NCBI RefSeq assembly: GCF_963583255.1
Contig: NC_084819.1
Location: forward strand, 6,346,501 to 6,410,500
Direction: 5' to 3'
Length of the DNA: 64,000 bases
Origin: Pyrus communis
Taxonomy: Eukaryota > Streptophyta > Magnoliopsida > Rosales > Rosaceae
Shown in pieces: positions 11,825 through 23,504 of the stretch. The first letter of the stretch is position 1, and every line of letters begins with the position of its first letter. The translations under genes were made by a program, and so were the position numbers. Under the pieces are notes generated by a model. It was not told the origin of the DNA and searched no databases. It was given only the letters and a program-made list of their open reading frames with translations.

Positions 11825-14083
11825 TCACTGTAATTTAACAGAAACCGGACTCCTAACAACATATTTAGCAGAAACCCATGTTAAGAATCCTTGAGTGAAT
11901 TCACCTGCTTCACCTTTTGAACCAATACGGCTAAATGTCACTGAATACGACATCTTCTGGTTCACCTTTGTGAAGTTAAGTGTTTTGGGCTTGACACTCA
12001 CATATACCCCTTCTGGTGCATTATCCTTGACTGCATAAGATGAATATGCCTCACCAACATTTGTCAGAGTTCGTGTGAATGTCTGAGATGGTCCCAGTGT
12101 GACAGAAAATGAAGGGTAGTTCAGCTCTCCTTCAGGTATGCTCGATACCATTGAGCATTTTATTTGTCTATGCACAATGATACTGATTTCATCATCTTTA
12201 TAGCCCAAGCCACAAAGATAAGGGATATAATCATCAGGTTGAATATCATAAATTAATCCCGGGTCATTTGCCTTTGATGGATTGACCTGGCCGGCACCAG
12301 TGGCTAAAACATCTGCAGGCTGAAGTTGTTCATCGAGAATAGGTTTGCCTTCTAAATTTAGAAGATCAGCAGAAGTCATTATAGCAGATTTAATGGCAGC
12401 TGGTGACCAGTAAGGGTGTGAGCTCTTAAGCAAAGCTGCAATTCCACTGAGATGCGGGCAAGACATTGAAGTTCCAGACATTATATTGAAATTGACTTTT
12501 GATTTTGTGGTATTGTCAACGGGAAATGGCCATGCAGCAAGAATGCTTACTCCAGGACCAATAATGTCTGGTTTCAGAATACCTGGACTTGCCAGGCTGG
12601 GGCCTCTTGAAGAGAAGGAAGCAACCACCGGAGTAGATGAGTCTCCGATGACAGTTCCTTTGAATAAGATTGTTGCTGTTGGTGTTGCTGTTGAATTTAT
12701 ATATGCTTTGATCTTCAGTCCAGCTGCGTAGCTCACATGTGTTGCCGGAAGAACATGAACATCAGCTGAAGTACTGACACCGTCAGTTTCTTCATTCAAA
12801 AGAATCATGGCAGCACCTCCAGCATTTTTCACTTCTTCTCCCTTAGCAATCCTTCCTATACCTCCCCCTCGCTCACACACAACTACCTTACCTTTAACAG
12901 GGAGACCTTTCAAGGATCCTTCAGCACACAATGCCGAATCATTACCATTTACTCCAGCATAAATAAGAGGCATTAATGTTGAAGGGAAATCCCTGGGCTG
13001 AAAGAGAGATTCACCATCAAATACTTCTGCATTTCCAAGTTTTGCTGTGGCTACAATACGTCTGTCTATTGTGCTTGCTCCAACTGTTAGCATCCAGGGG
13101 GCTTCATTAGATAGTGTGCCGTTAAATGGGCCAGAATTTCCAGCTGCACAACTTACAAATATTCCTTTTTGGATTGCTGCAAATGAGCCTATTGCAGTGG
13201 TGTCTTGGAAAAATGGAACTGACACTTCACCAAGGGAGATTGAGATCACATCAACACCATCCTGCACAGCTGCTTCAAGTGCAGCTAATATATCAGCATC
13301 TGGGCAGGGGTCTCCGAAGCACACCTTGTATATTGCTAGGTGGGCATGAGGTGCGATCCCAACTGCCGTACCTTTGGCATTCCCTAAAACATCAGCATTC
13401 TGCACAAATGCACCAGCAGCAGTGCTTGCTGTGTGGGTCCCATGTCCGTCTATATCGATCGGTGCCTCAGGCTTCTCTCCTTTCAACGCCTTAGCTGCAA
13501 GATTGAAAGCCCTTGCACCAATTAATTTGTTGTTGCAGTCTGATGCATTAAAGTCACACCTCCCCTTCCATTTAGCGGGTGGAGGTGGAATTCCTGCACC
13601 ACTAAATGAAGGATGGTTGGGCTCAATTCCACCATCCAGCACGCCAATGATCACGCCCTTCCCAAAATTTGACTCCTTCCATATTCCGGTTTGTTGGTGC
13701 AGCCCCAAGAAGTTGGGTGTGTGTGTAGTTTTCCTACGGAATACTCTTTGAGGATATGCTGCCACAAAGCCATCCATCTCCTGCATTGCCTTTACTTCGT
13801 CCTGAGTTAGTCTAGCAGCAAAACCACTGATCACTTCTTGGTACGAGTAAAGCAGGCGTGGCGGTTCATCTGCGCTTGCTGTGGTAACGGGCAGAAAAGA
13901 TTCGTGCCAGCTCTTGAGGTCTTCTGTTTGAGCAAAAACTCTGCCCTCTGGTTGCCTTACATGGACAACGTATGTCTGTAAATTGCTCGTTTTAGTAGTT
14001 GCTGGTGAGAGCTCGTTTTTCTGAGCGGTAACATAACAGAAACTAAGTATGAAAATGAGAGTAAGAAAAGGCATCACAGCCAT
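11825..14083 (-). CDS. Secreted subtilisin-like serine protease (subtilase, SBT1 type), intact
   Basis: A single-exon, 752-residue pre-pro-protein of normal family length. Residues 1-20 form a signal peptide (hydrophobic [10 protein letters not shown] core, likely cut after VTA). The I9-type inhibitor prodomain spans about 36-115, and the mature enzyme probably begins near [10 protein letters not shown] (119). The catalytic set is complete: D150 (in VLDGG), H214 (DGHGTHT), N316 (AAGNSGP) and S539 (GTSMSCPH). A protease-associated domain is inserted at about 350-475, and a fibronectin-III-like C-terminal domain lies from about 650. The residue after the catalytic Asp is Gly, where its relative at 25112 has Thr (DTG). 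A TATA motif lies about 90 bp upstream. Known family role: cleavage of apoplastic proteins or peptides in development or defence. The specific substrate cannot be inferred. Confidence 0.96.
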   Translation of the reverse strand: MAVMPFLTLIFILSFCYVTAQKNELSPATTKTSNLQTYVVHVRQPEGRVFAQTEDLKSWHESFLPVTTASADEPPRLLYSYQEVISGFAARLTQDEVKAMQEMDGFVAAYPQRVFRRKTTHTPNFLGLHQQTGIWKESNFGKGVIIGVLDGGIEPNHPSFSGAGIPPPPAKWKGRCDFNASDCNNKLIGARAFNLAAKALKGEKPEAPIDIDGHGTHTASTAAGAFVQNADVLGNAKGTAVGIAPHAHLAIYKVCFGDPCPDADILAALEAAVQDGVDVISISLGEVSVPFFQDTTAIGSFAAIQKGIFVSCAAGNSGPFNGTLSNEAPWMLTVGASTIDRRIVATAKLGNAEVFDGESLFQPRDFPSTLMPLIYAGVNGNDSALCAEGSLKGLPVKGKVVVCERGGGIGRIAKGEEVKNAGGAAMILLNEETDGVSTSADVHVLPATHVSYAAGLKIKAYINSTATPTATILFKGTVIGDSSTPVVASFSSRGPSLASPGILKPDIIGPGVSILAAWPFPVDNTTKSKVNFNIMSGTSMSCPHLSGIAALLKSSHPYWSPAAIKSAIMTSADLLNLEGKPILDEQLQPADVLATGAGQVNPSKANDPGLIYDIQPDDYIPYLCGLGYKDDEISIIVHRQIKCSMVSSIPEGELNYPSFSVTLGPSQTFTRTLTNVGEAYSSYAVKDNAPEGVYVSVKPKTLNFTKVNQKMSYSVTFSRIGSKGEAGEFTQGFLTWVSAKYVVRSPVSVKLQ

Positions 14084-14129
14084 GGTGAATAAAACCCTAC
14101 TGAATGAAGTAGAAGGGATAGTCGAAGAT

Positions 14130-14640
14130 GCCTGTACTTCTGTTATGAGTTGATATTCTCAGGAAAGCATCATATATAGTTGAAGGAAGCGGACAATGGC
14201 CGGCATTTTCACAGAAGCTCAGCAATATATCTGTTGGAGCTTTATGATTTGGGTCCGTGCAAATTTGATCCAATTCTCGCCTGATTTTCGTCTTCTGTCC
14301 CACGGAGAATTTTATTTAGTGATTCTATTTTTCCTCAAGGCGGCAACACGGATCTGTGCAGGTTTTATTTCTACTTCGAGTGTTACTGCTTTATTTGCAT
14401 ATTTTGCTTAGCTGGTTTAGTTTTATGCCATTACTGCATGTCTGACCAGTTCAAGGATTGAGCGAATGAGTCCATTTTTCCTTACCTTTTTTTTGTTGTG
14501 AACTGGACGATTCTTAGCATGTGTGGAGGTTATTCTCTTCCAGTAGGAAGCCATTATTAATAAAATGGACGTCACATTAGCGACCCATTTGCATGATTTT
14601 TATTGTGTTTAGACGTTGCTGTCCTGTTTTGTTGGACAAG
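14130..14640 (-). repeat. Upstream region of the first subtilase, copy 1 of a duplicated block
   Basis: Several landmarks occur in the same order in copy 2 at 16605-18000: GAAAGCATCATA, the TGAAGGAAGCGG stretch, TGGCCGGCAT, TCCTCAAGGCGGCAACA, CTTAGCAT...TGGAGGTTATT and GCTGTCCT. Between the landmarks the copies have diverged and copy 2 holds extra insertions. This is an ancient segmental duplication of the promoter-proximal region. Confidence 0.75.
14171..14179 (-). promoter_or_regulatory. TATA box of the 752-aa subtilase gene
   Basis: CTATATATG on the minus strand, about 90 bp before the ATG at 14083. The position suits a short 5' leader. The equivalent position in the duplicated block near 16620 reads CATACACTATG and has lost the TATA core. 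Confidence 0.6.
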
Positions 14641-14719
14641 GCTTTATAATTAATTATTATACAAGGCTTTATCTAAAGAAACCCTCATTCTACAAGGCTT
14701 TATAATTAATTATTATACA
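14637..14719. repeat. Direct repeat of a 28-bp AT-rich segment
   Basis: The segment starting ACAAGGCTTTATAATTAATT occurs twice, near 14637 and 14693, about 55 bp apart. It may be a small local duplication. Confidence 0.65.
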
Positions 14720-15949
14720 ATAAATATAGAAATATTGCTCATTTAAACAATGTTCAATTTATTAGTATTTATCAATTTAATGTGGTTTTTTTTTTTTTCT
14801 TTTAGGTGTCGCCCTCCTCATCTAGTTATAGTTAGCATGAACCGTAAATGGTGAAGGTAGCTGGAAATGAATAGGTTGATCCTCTAAGGTTTTTCGTGGA
14901 AGACGATGATGGTCTTTCTTCCGGGTATTATTGTGAATATCAATAATGAGTACAACGAATAATCTTGCTAAGTCTTTAGAATTAAGACTAGACGAAAAAC
15001 TTGAAAGAACAAGAAATACACACTAATTTTTTCTCTCGCAAACACTTTGCCCTTGCAATATTCTTACTCTAGTTATGAATCCTAATTGGGAATACGACTC
15101 CAATTAGGAGAACAACCCCAAATAGGAAAACAGTTTAATCCTCTTAAGACTATAATTCATAATAGACTTATGACAACTCATTATGGGCTGGAAAAACCCA
15201 ACAATATCCCCATCCAGAATATGAGGAAGGTATACCAAAATAGGATTGCTCCTTTTGATCAAACTTCCATTGATCAAACTTCTCATAACCAGGCCCACCT
15301 TGATTGAACTACTTATGACCAAACTCTCTCTGATCGAAATTCTCTAGACCAAGCGCCTCTTGATCGAACTTCTGTTGACTAGGCTCAAGTACTCATGATC
15401 GTACTCTCCTTGTTTGAACATCTCTTGACCAAGATCTCTTGATTAGACTTCTCTTGACCAGTCTCTGATGATGAGAACTCTCCTCTTCATTAGTGTTGGA
15501 GGCCAAAATTGCACATGCAAGCCCAATTATGTCTCAAGGCCCGATTGTTGTAAAATAACCCAAGCCAAGCTTAAACATATGCAAAGGTGTGGAATCGAGA
15601 ATATATACGCCACGTTAATAAAATAAAAATTATGGAGTAAGTGTTTGCATAGTCACACCAAGCTCATGCCCAAGCATATTCATCACGCCAAGCTTTGACA
15701 TGACATTGCTGTCATGTACAAATCATGCTAACTACAATACATGCTCACTTAAGCCCAAGCTATGTGCCGGGGCTTGCTTAGTGGATCGTGATGTAGATGG
15801 TTACAGAAGTTTTATCGGGCCTATGTGGAATCAACAATATGGAAGACTTTGGTTTAGTTGGGAGTACCAAAGATCCAAGCCCACAACCCTTGAGCTCCAC
15901 GTAGGTGAGTTTGGGAGAGAACAAATTAAATTAAATTAAATTTGGTTGC
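14720..15949. other. Intergenic DNA with a degenerate short-repeat tract
   Basis: No gene is seen. From about 15250 to 15470 the motifs TTGATC(A/G)AACTTC and CTTGACCA or TATGACCA alternate many times at spacings of roughly 15-35 bp, forming a degenerate tandem array. The rest shows no recognisable feature. Confidence 0.5.
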
Positions 15950-16428
15950 TTATTGTGATTAGGATTGGACAGGCTATCCCATGACTCGTCGTTCAACCTC
16001 TAGGTATTGTGTATTTTTGGGTAATTCTCTCATCTCTTGGCACACAAAGAAGCATAATACCATTTTCTTATCCTCCACCGAGGCAGAGTATAGGGCGATG
16101 GAAGGTACTTGTTATGAGGTCACTTGGCTGAGATTTTTATTTGAAAATTTACGATTGCCTCATTGAGGAGCTTCGCTTTTATATTGTGATAATCAAGCGA
16201 CTTTACATATAGCGGCAAATCTAGTTTTTCATAAGAGGACACATCATATTGAGATGGATTGCCACTTTATTCGAGACAAAATAATTGATGCCACGATCCC
16301 TACTCAACATATACTGTCTTTGCAATGGTTAGCATATGTGTTTACAAAGCCTTTGGGCAAGGAGAAGTTCTCGGTTATGTTACGCAAGTTGGGAGTTCTT
16401 GAACTTCACTCTTCAACTTGAAGGGGAG
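15950..16428 (+). pseudogene. Ty1/copia RNase H, 3' end of pol (broken)
   Basis: The reading frame has the copia RNase H pattern: RRSTSRYCVFLG, SWHTKKH and SSTEAEYRAM. A stop after LRLPH (16164-16166) is followed by the continuing family pattern: [23 protein letters not shown] and FTKPLGK. It ends just before a purine tract (AAGGGGAG) at the start of an LTR-like sequence. The 5' part of the element is missing. Confidence 0.85.
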
Positions 16429-16604
16429 TGTTAGAAAGTCAGTGTTCTTAGTTAGAAAATATTCATATAATTGGTTTATATTTGATTTCGTATTTATGAT
16501 TGTAATCCCTAGATTATGGGTTTAGCTATTGTACAAGAAAAGCTGTTGTATATATTCCTAAGGTATTAATCAAATTACTAACCGTGCCAATCATACTTTT
16601 AACA
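16429..16604 (+). repeat. 3' LTR of the truncated copia element
   Basis: It starts TGTTAG directly after the polypurine tract and ends TTTTAACA, 176 bp later. The duplicated subtilase-upstream block resumes immediately after it. The borders are inferred from the TG...CA ends, because the partner LTR is absent. Confidence 0.65.
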
Positions 16605-16913
16605 GACTTGCGAAAGCATCATACACTATGTTAGCTGAAGGAAGCGGAGGATTGGCCGGCATTTCACGCTGCTGGAGCTTTATGGTTCCACTCCCTGTGA
16701 GTTTTATGCTATTGCGGCCATATTATCGCCATCTTGCCCGGCCCGGAGAATTTTGTTTCGTGATTCTAATTACTCCTCAAGGCGGCAACAGGGATACTAT
16801 GCAGGTTTTTGTCATTTTTCCTTGCTTTTTTGTTTTGTTTTTTGGTAAACTGAAAATAATATTCCAGGGCAACATCATAAAGTACAAAGAGCAAATACCC
16901 AAGAGGCCCAGTC

Positions 16914-17658
16914 TAAGAACCGTCCAGTTAACAAAAAAGGCAAGGAAGGTCAATTAGTTTCTCTCCCTTGTGAGAGACTTTCTCTCTCTCTCTGAGAGTC
17001 CCTTCTCACCGATTGTGTGGGTGTACCCAATCTTGACCAATTCTCAAGCCGCCGTCCCTTCCTCCTGCCCTTTGTCTCTTCTTTTCTTCCCTAATTTTGC
17101 TTTTCCCCCTGCTCCCCACCCTGATTTGGCTTGTTCCTCACACCACAACAACGTTCATAATCTTCGACCATCTCCGCTTTGATTTGCAGTCACTTCTTAC
17201 CACGATCTGTTGCGGTTACTCGGGAGAGTGTGTAGAGCCCCGATATTCCTAACACCACCACTTTCTCACTGGTTGCTACCATTATTGGCAGCATTGCTCG
17301 AGTATTGCCACGAGCTTCTTCTACTTTGTGACTTGTTTTTTCCTTTGTTGCTGCGTTGCGGTTGGTTGATGCGATTGGAGAGGCGTTTGTCGGTTCGAGA
17401 CATGAAAGCTTGCAGATCCGGTTGGTTCCCTGTAGCAGAGGTGGTGGAAGAAGAAGATTAGGGGTTCTTTTGTTCTTTTGGGCTCTTTTTTGTTTAACTT
17501 TGTTGGCCCACTTGTGCTTGTATTTAGTTGGCTTTGGGCTTTGGTTTGGGTCCACACAACCAGTGAAAAGGGACTCTCAGAGAGAGAGAGAGAGTCTCTC
17601 ATGAGGGAGAGAAACTAATTGACCATCCTTACCTTTTTTGTTAACCGGACAGTTCTTA
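16914..17658. mobile_element. Foldback element with about 98-bp inverted termini
   Basis: 16914-17011 is an inverted copy of 17561-17658 with few mismatches. The arms include GTTAACAAAAAAGG, GGTCAATTAGTTTCTCTCCC and a long CT/GA microsatellite. The loop of about 550 bp has a CT-rich part and open frames on both strands (for example 17190-17555 minus) without recognisable domains. The outer arm sequence overlaps the subtilase-upstream duplication on the right side, so the true ends are uncertain. Confidence 0.6.
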
Positions 17659-17671
17659 GCATTTATGGAGG

Positions 17672-17873
17672 TTATTTATCTTAAATTTCAAGTAGGCGAG
17701 CCATGAGCCCACTCCAACAACATCGATACTGTCCCCACTTGGCCACCTGCTCAATCCGTTAGGTGTGGGGTTTTAATACAAAAGGTCTCGGTGTTGGTTA
17801 GAGTAGGGTAATTCTATATAAATTGCTTATTCTTAAGCTCTTTGGTCTATGTGGGACAAAGGAATTCCAACAA
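17672..17873 (-). mobile_element. Probable TRIM-like solo LTR
   Basis: This roughly 200-bp insertion is absent from copy 1 of the duplicated block. It ends GGAATTCCAACA, so on the minus strand it begins TGTTGGAATTCC. It contains ATCGATACTGTCCCCAC and CTATGTGGGACAAAGG motifs of the kind found in small plant LTRs. The left border is not exact. Confidence 0.45.
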
Positions 17874-18000
17874 ATTATTCTCTTCTAGTAAGAAGCTACT
17901 ATTAATATAATTGATGTCGCACTAGTTAGCAACTTGCCTGAATTTTTTTGCGTTGGGACTTTGCTGTCCTTTTCTGTTGGTTTATATTCTGCCACTAGCA

Positions 18001-18645
18001 ACTTAGACATTAGAAAGAGTCGTTTCTTGCAAGTCATGGATTGCTCTGTGGATAGAGTATTCTTCTTTAACCCATCGTACTCCAGATTCAAACTCTTATC
18101 CGTCTCTGTAGTGTAGATGAATTCGGTTAGAACTAAACAAATACCAATATTTGTTACCTTATACATAACCCAGCAGCATTTATAATACCAATATTTATTT
18201 ATTTTGTAAATATTCTTACACAAAATGCCAATTATTTACTTGGAATTATGTAGATGTGAATTGCGCATAGTGAACAATCCTACACTTTATAGCCTCGTTC
18301 GTTATCCAAATAAATTTTCTTCACGGCTAATCTATTTTATACCTTCACTTAAACGAAAATTGCAAGTGGACATCCCATTCTCCGTTTGTCATTCCATTAA
18401 ATCCAGTGAGTTGTCTATCCAAACCAATCCTAGACTACAAATTGACGCCTATGATTATCTTTTAGCGGACAACATATTTATTCTTGTCATGCATAGAAAC
18501 CGTTACTCGCAAATGAAGATACTACTCAAATAAACATAGTTCAATTTTTACTAATCTTTGTAATTTGTTTATATTTTCCATTTCATCCCCATTTTAGTAT
18601 TTAGTTAACGTGAATGCTAAATAGTATTATCCTCTCAAACATCTC
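18001..18645. other. Intergenic DNA, no gene seen
   Basis: AT-rich. A 102-codon frame at 18225-18533 (plus) has no recognisable motif and is probably chance. The GCTCTGTGGATAGAG motif near 18041 resembles part of a tRNA A-box, but no tRNA fold follows. Confidence 0.4.
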
Positions 18646-18649
18646 AATA

Positions 18650-19025
18650 GGTTTCTTGCATCCCAAGTACTGTCACCTATTCGAGTACATGTCACAGAGA
18701 ACGTTGCTGTTTGCTTCGTCTCCGTGAAAGTAATTACAATGGGCACTACACGGTTGTCAAATCCTTGTGGCGGAACAACCCATAGTAATAAAGTGAGAAA
18801 GCAGAGCCAACATTTGTCGCTGTCCTTGTAAATGTCAGAGGACTTGGATCAAATGCATCGGAAGATGAAGGATAGTTGTGCTGCCGGTACGCCTTTTGGA
18901 CTCGACATTTTATGCTTTGTTATGTGATCATGCCTATCTTTCACTGCCTGTAAGATTCAAATCACATAAGTAATTGACATACTCATCAGGATAAATGTCA
19001 CATATTTTTAGACCATTTTTTCGAC
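18650..19025 (-). pseudogene. Subtilase C-terminal relic
   Basis: On the minus strand, fragments in shifting frames match the end of a subtilase. They include DIYPDEYVNYLC, CRVQKA..HNYPSSSDAFDPSP, LTFTRTATNVGSA, VPPQGFDNRVVP and ITFTETKQTATFSVT. At least two frameshifts are needed. Catalytic parts are absent. The wording differs from the other cluster members, so it comes from a different subtilase branch. Confidence 0.75.
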
Positions 19026-19694
19026 TTTTACAATTCTAGCCTCTAGAGGGCGCATTCAGCATTTCTTGAAGGGGGTTCGAGGAGCTTGGGGTTGCTATAT
19101 TTCTAAATCACGTATGAAGGTAAACTTGTTTAGTCATTAATATGTCATCCGTAACCTCTACTCTGAACTCTGGAAGTGAAAAGGTTGGTGAAGCAGACCC
19201 CACTGCGATATAGCAGAGGGTGAAAGTACATTAACCATGAGAACCTGCATTGTGGAACATGGGCTTCTGAAACTCAATTATGCAAGTCACCAGATCAGCT
19301 GCTCGGTTGGCTTCTCTACACACGCTAGAGGTACGTATAATCTAAACCTTTGAAGACCTTGCTTGAAGCTCTTTAGTTTAATTTTTATTTGTCATTATGC
19401 ACGACAATCCCCAAATTTGTATGTTGGCTAATGCTGTTAGATTATTAGTTCTATGTTGAAAAAAAAAAAAAAAAAAAAAAACTGAAGAACTGTGTCCATC
19501 AGCTGATACAACCGTAAACAATCCATTTATCCATTTACTTCTTTTATCAATTTCAATTATAGTATGTAAGCAATGATACAAAGGACTTGCAAATCGAAAA
19601 TTAAATCTTGAGTGTCTAAAATGGCACCGCTGGAGTATCACTTATTTATTGAGCTCAACTCCTATCGTTCTCTGCAATCTTGTGATGTCTTTTC
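19026..19694. other. Intergenic DNA between two subtilase relics
   Basis: No gene is seen. It contains an A run of about 23 at 19459-19481, which could be the tail of a retroposed sequence, but no element body was recognised. Confidence 0.45.
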
Positions 19695-21466
19695 CTATGT
19701 GTCAAAGATCACAGATATGGGGATAGTAACAGAATGCTGATCAGAAACCCATCTCAGGTACCCCTGATCAAACAGTATACCATCCTTCCTAGCCCCGTCC
19801 TGTGCAATAAACTCCACACTGAACGTAATCTCTTGGTTAACCTCTGTGAATGTTAGAACCTGAGGATTCACACTCATGTCCATTTTATGTGGCACATTAA
19901 GATCCAGCTAGTAAGTTGAACTAGCCGTCCCAACATTCTTCACTGACCTTGTATAGTCCTGACACTTAGACTCGTTAGATGACCTAGTTATAATAGAAAA
20001 TGAAGGATGGTTGAGCTGTGCTTCTGGGATGGCTCCCACTTTAGAGTAGTTCACTGTTTGTTGGGTGACGATCTGTATCTGTTTGTTTGTGTAATTCAAA
20101 CCGCACATGTAAGTAATGTAATCCGTTGGTTTTATGTCATAGATGAGCCCCGGGTCATTTGCTTTTGAAGGGTTAACATGGCCTGCACCAGTGGCAAAAA
20201 TGTCTGTTGGTTTTAGTGTTTCATCAACAATAGGCTTTCCTCCAAGGTTATTTACTTCTGTGGTTGTCATGATTGCAGACTTAATGGTAGCTGGTGACCA
20301 GTCTGGGTGGGAACTCTTGAGCAAGGCTGCAATGCCACTTAAGTGAGGGCATGACATCGAAGTACCTGAAGCCATGTTAAATGTTGCCTTAGGATTAGGA
20401 GGTGTGGCAATGTCCACAGAAACGGGCCATACCGTTAGGATGCTAACACCAGCTCCAATGATGTCCGGCTCCAAACTTCCAGGGCTTGCAATGCTTGATC
20501 CCCTTGATGAAAGGAAAGAGACTAGGAGCTAACGGATCTCCAATGATAGTGCCTTTGAACAAGACTGGCGCTTGAGGTGTTGTGGTTGAGTTTATGTACA
20601 CTTTGATCATCAACCCCACATCATAACTCACGTGTGTCGCGGGAAGGACGTGAACATCAGCTAAGACGTTGTAGCCATCAGCCTCTAGGTTCACAAGAAT
20701 CATGGCAGCACCACCAGCTCTTTTTACTTCTACCCTTTTGGCAACTCTTCTTCTTCCTCCCTCGCACAACACTATTTTCCCTTTGACATTTCCAAAGGAT
20801 CTTGGGGGACACAAAGATAATGATAGGTTGTCGTTCACGCCTCGATAAACAAGAGGCAACAATGTTGAATTAAAATCATTAGGCTGGTTCAAAGATACGC
20901 ATCAAGTTTCCCGTGATTTCCAATGAGTGCTGTCGCTCTTATGCTTCTGTCAATGGTGCTTGGTCCAACTGTGAGAATCCACGGGGCCTCGTTGGACAAA
21001 GACTCGTAGTCAGGACCAGAATTTCCTGTTGAACAGCTGACAAAAATTCCCTTTTGGATTGTTGTGAATGCACCTACATCAATTCCTTCATTATAGAAAG
21101 GAAATGAAGTACCAGCAAGTGAGAGGGAGAGGATGTCAACGCCATCTTTGACAGCAGTATCCATAGCCGCTAAAATGTATGCATCAGAACAACCCTCCTC
21201 ACCATATACCTTGTACATTGCCACGTGAGCATAAGGTGCCACGCCAGCTGCTGTGCCATTGGCCATTGCAACGCATTGGCATCTTTCACAAAATATCCAG
21301 CGGCTGTGCTGGATATGTGTGTGCCACTTTCTCCCAGACAACGTAAGTTTGCATGCTACTTTCCCCCTCGTGAGTATTGGGCAGCTGCTGCAACCGACAA
21401 ACAAAACAAGAAACTTAAACCGAGTAGATATACAATCTGCAACAACATTAGACACTTTCTTTTCGT
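19695..21466 (-). pseudogene. Subtilase pseudogene, prodomain and Asp region deleted
   Basis: Close relative of the intact gene at 25112. On the minus strand a signal-peptide-like start (FLVLFVG) and a QTYVVW segment run straight into [12 protein letters not shown]. About 150 residues are thus missing, covering the prodomain, the catalytic Asp and the first His of HGTHT. A frameshift near 21270 follows. Then come [25 protein letters not shown] (Asn kept), a shift near 20890, a protease-associated domain, another shift near 20470, and [11 protein letters not shown] (Ser kept). The stop after TASSTY (19908-19910) separates the last 66 codons, which end FDT. The upstream TATA (21523-21531) and leader are conserved. 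It cannot make an active protease. Confidence 0.92.
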
Positions 21467-21522
21467 TTAAGAACTACTACGAAGTGCAAGTGTTTTGTGT
21501 TAGTCTACCGCATATGAGCAAC

Positions 21523-21531
21523 TATATATAG
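21523..21531 (-). promoter_or_regulatory. TATA box retained upstream of a subtilase pseudogene
   Basis: TATATATAG on the minus strand in a leader (AACACAAAACACTT...) very similar to that of the intact gene at 27424. The promoter outlived the reading frame. Confidence 0.5.
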
Positions 21532-21539
21532 TCGATAGC

Positions 21540-23500
21540 AATCGATCGAGCTGGAATGTGCCTGCATTTCTTATATAGATAATTGAAGAGATGCCAAATG
21601 GTAGCTGCTGAGGAATAAGACTCCAAAAATTCGGAGCTGGAGTTGTTCGGGCTAGATCTGTCCCTCGCACAACTCCACTGGGTCTTACCTGTCGGGCAAG
21701 GTTTACTGCTTAATGTACTGCAATATGAGTTTGTTATTATGTGGGGCCTTTGTTAGGCCTTGAGACTCACAATCAAAAGTAATATGGGTCTGAGTGTGCC
21801 ACCGTTATCTTTGTATAACATATTGTTCTTTTTTGGTTATTAAATGGGTTGATTACTTGCGCCACAAGTTATTTAGACTTTTTATTTCAATTGGATTGGA
21901 TTGTTTACACATGGGTTAAGTCTGTATAAAGTTCTTTTTCTTGCCTTATAAATAAAGACTTTTACTCATAATATCATATGTCCAATTAAAGGGAGTTTAG
22001 GGCCCTTCAAATTATTTCTTTGGTTACGGTTAATACTAAAGAAGTAAGGTTAATTAGTTTAGCAAGATTAATCATAGATGAAACTTTGAACGAAAAGCAG
22101 TAGAAAATGATATAGGATACAATGAAAGATGCATAAAATAACAGATCTACTTTATGTAAGTACAAACAAAAGAGACTCGGGCAAGATTATGACCTTGTCA
22201 AGCAAGGTTCGTCTTCTTGCAACCACTTCTCTTTGTGTTTTATAGGGGTTGTAATCTTTGGAGAATGAAGTATAAATCGGGTTTACTAAAGGGATTCGAT
22301 ACTACAACACAGGGGAAATGTAGTAGAGCTTCTAAAACTTGACAAAAAATGGCTTTCTATGGTGGACCTGCGACTAAAAAGGGTAAAGTTTGAACAAACT
22401 AAAGCTTTCTGGTTTCTTGCTTGTTGAAGTGCAAAGTTGGATGTCTTTTGATTGATTGGTTAAGCGTCATTCTTCCTTGTGTCCTTCGTTGCTTTTATAG
22501 ACTCTCTAGCCCAACTGTCCAAGCCTCCCTTTTTGGGGATGGCTTCTAGAGTATGGTGAGTCACCATCTGCTTTTGCTATTTACCCATCTATACCCGAAA
22601 AAGTACTTTTTTTTGGGGGTGAGCTACCCTCTGTCACCTATCATTTTCCACATAGGCTTGCTGCCTGTTTCTTGGAAAAAATAATTTTTAATTCTTCCTG
22701 GGCTGCCAACTGCCCGAGCCCAATCTTTCTTCTACTTTTTGCGTTCTTGGGCCTTCAATTGTACTAAGCCCAACATTAAATATCCACTCAAACATGAGTT
22801 ATATTTAACATGAATGTCAAACAAACAGGCTCAAATAGTTGAGCCTATTGACTGGGACGACCTAAATAGTCACTTGGTAGGAACAGACCACATGAATACA
22901 ACAGTCCAAGCTTTATTTTTGGAGTTATGCAAAGTAAAATAGACAAACAAAATATTCTGAATAGGGTGACCTTAGGGAGATCATATTTAGTAAATCGCAG
23001 ACCCACTTCTCTAATAAAGATAACGTCTACAAATATAAGTATGTCATACCGCTATTAGGGAGGTGATTTACATGTAGTCTACTAAATTGGTCTCGTTAGC
23101 ATTTTCCTTTTAAATAAAACACTTACGTAATCATGTATTTTGAATTTGAATGATTTTTTGCAGGAATAATTTCAAAATGTGAGAAAATTAAAGGCTTGGA
23201 TTAATGAAACCACGTCTTAGGTGGAATAAAATGATGATTTTTAAATTTGAATTACTGAGATGATCAAATCTTTTAGTATGTTGTTAATAGCTGATAGCTA
23301 TACTGTCAATCTTTGATCACTATATGGGTTTATATTTGATCGATGTGTCATCGATATTCAATTTTGATCCGTTTAGTAATTAGAATTATATATATATATA
23401 TATATATTTTTTTTTTATCCTTTTATCCTTTTTTTTTATTTTTTTTGTTATTATCACATTATTATATTGTGGCATGTGTTTCAAAATTTGTTTTTATATT
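21540..23500. other. Intergenic repeats, unidentified
   Basis: No coding domain was recognised. Near 21945 TATAAATAAAGACTTTTACTC looks like the end of an LTR transcript, and 22190-22760 is GC-richer, LTR-like sequence. A (TA)n run is at 23386-23407, followed by T-rich tracts to about 23450. Confidence 0.4.
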
Positions 23501-23504
23501 TCTC

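Larger units (their letters stand above)
16605..18000 (-). repeat. Copy 2 of the subtilase-upstream block, orphaned and interrupted
   Basis: It has the same landmarks as 14130-14640 in the same order: GAAAGCATCATA at 16611, GGCCGGCAT at 16657, CCTCAAGGCGGCAACA at 16774, TTCTTAGCATTTATGGAGG at 17653, and TTTGCTGTCC near 17960. Insertions at about 16857-17627 and 17672-17873 make it much longer than copy 1. On the minus strand it should lead into a subtilase start to its left, but a copia 3' end lies there instead. It is therefore a promoter-like relic without its gene. Confidence 0.7.

Noticed and set aside
12486..13751. Plus-strand open frames across the 752-aa subtilase
   Set aside because: They are shadows of the minus-strand gene, as expected for a GC-balanced conserved ORF, and have no domains.
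18030..18105. Possible tRNA or SINE A-box (GCTCTGTGGATAGAG)
   Set aside because: No acceptor stem pairing, anticodon arm or T-arm could be fitted.
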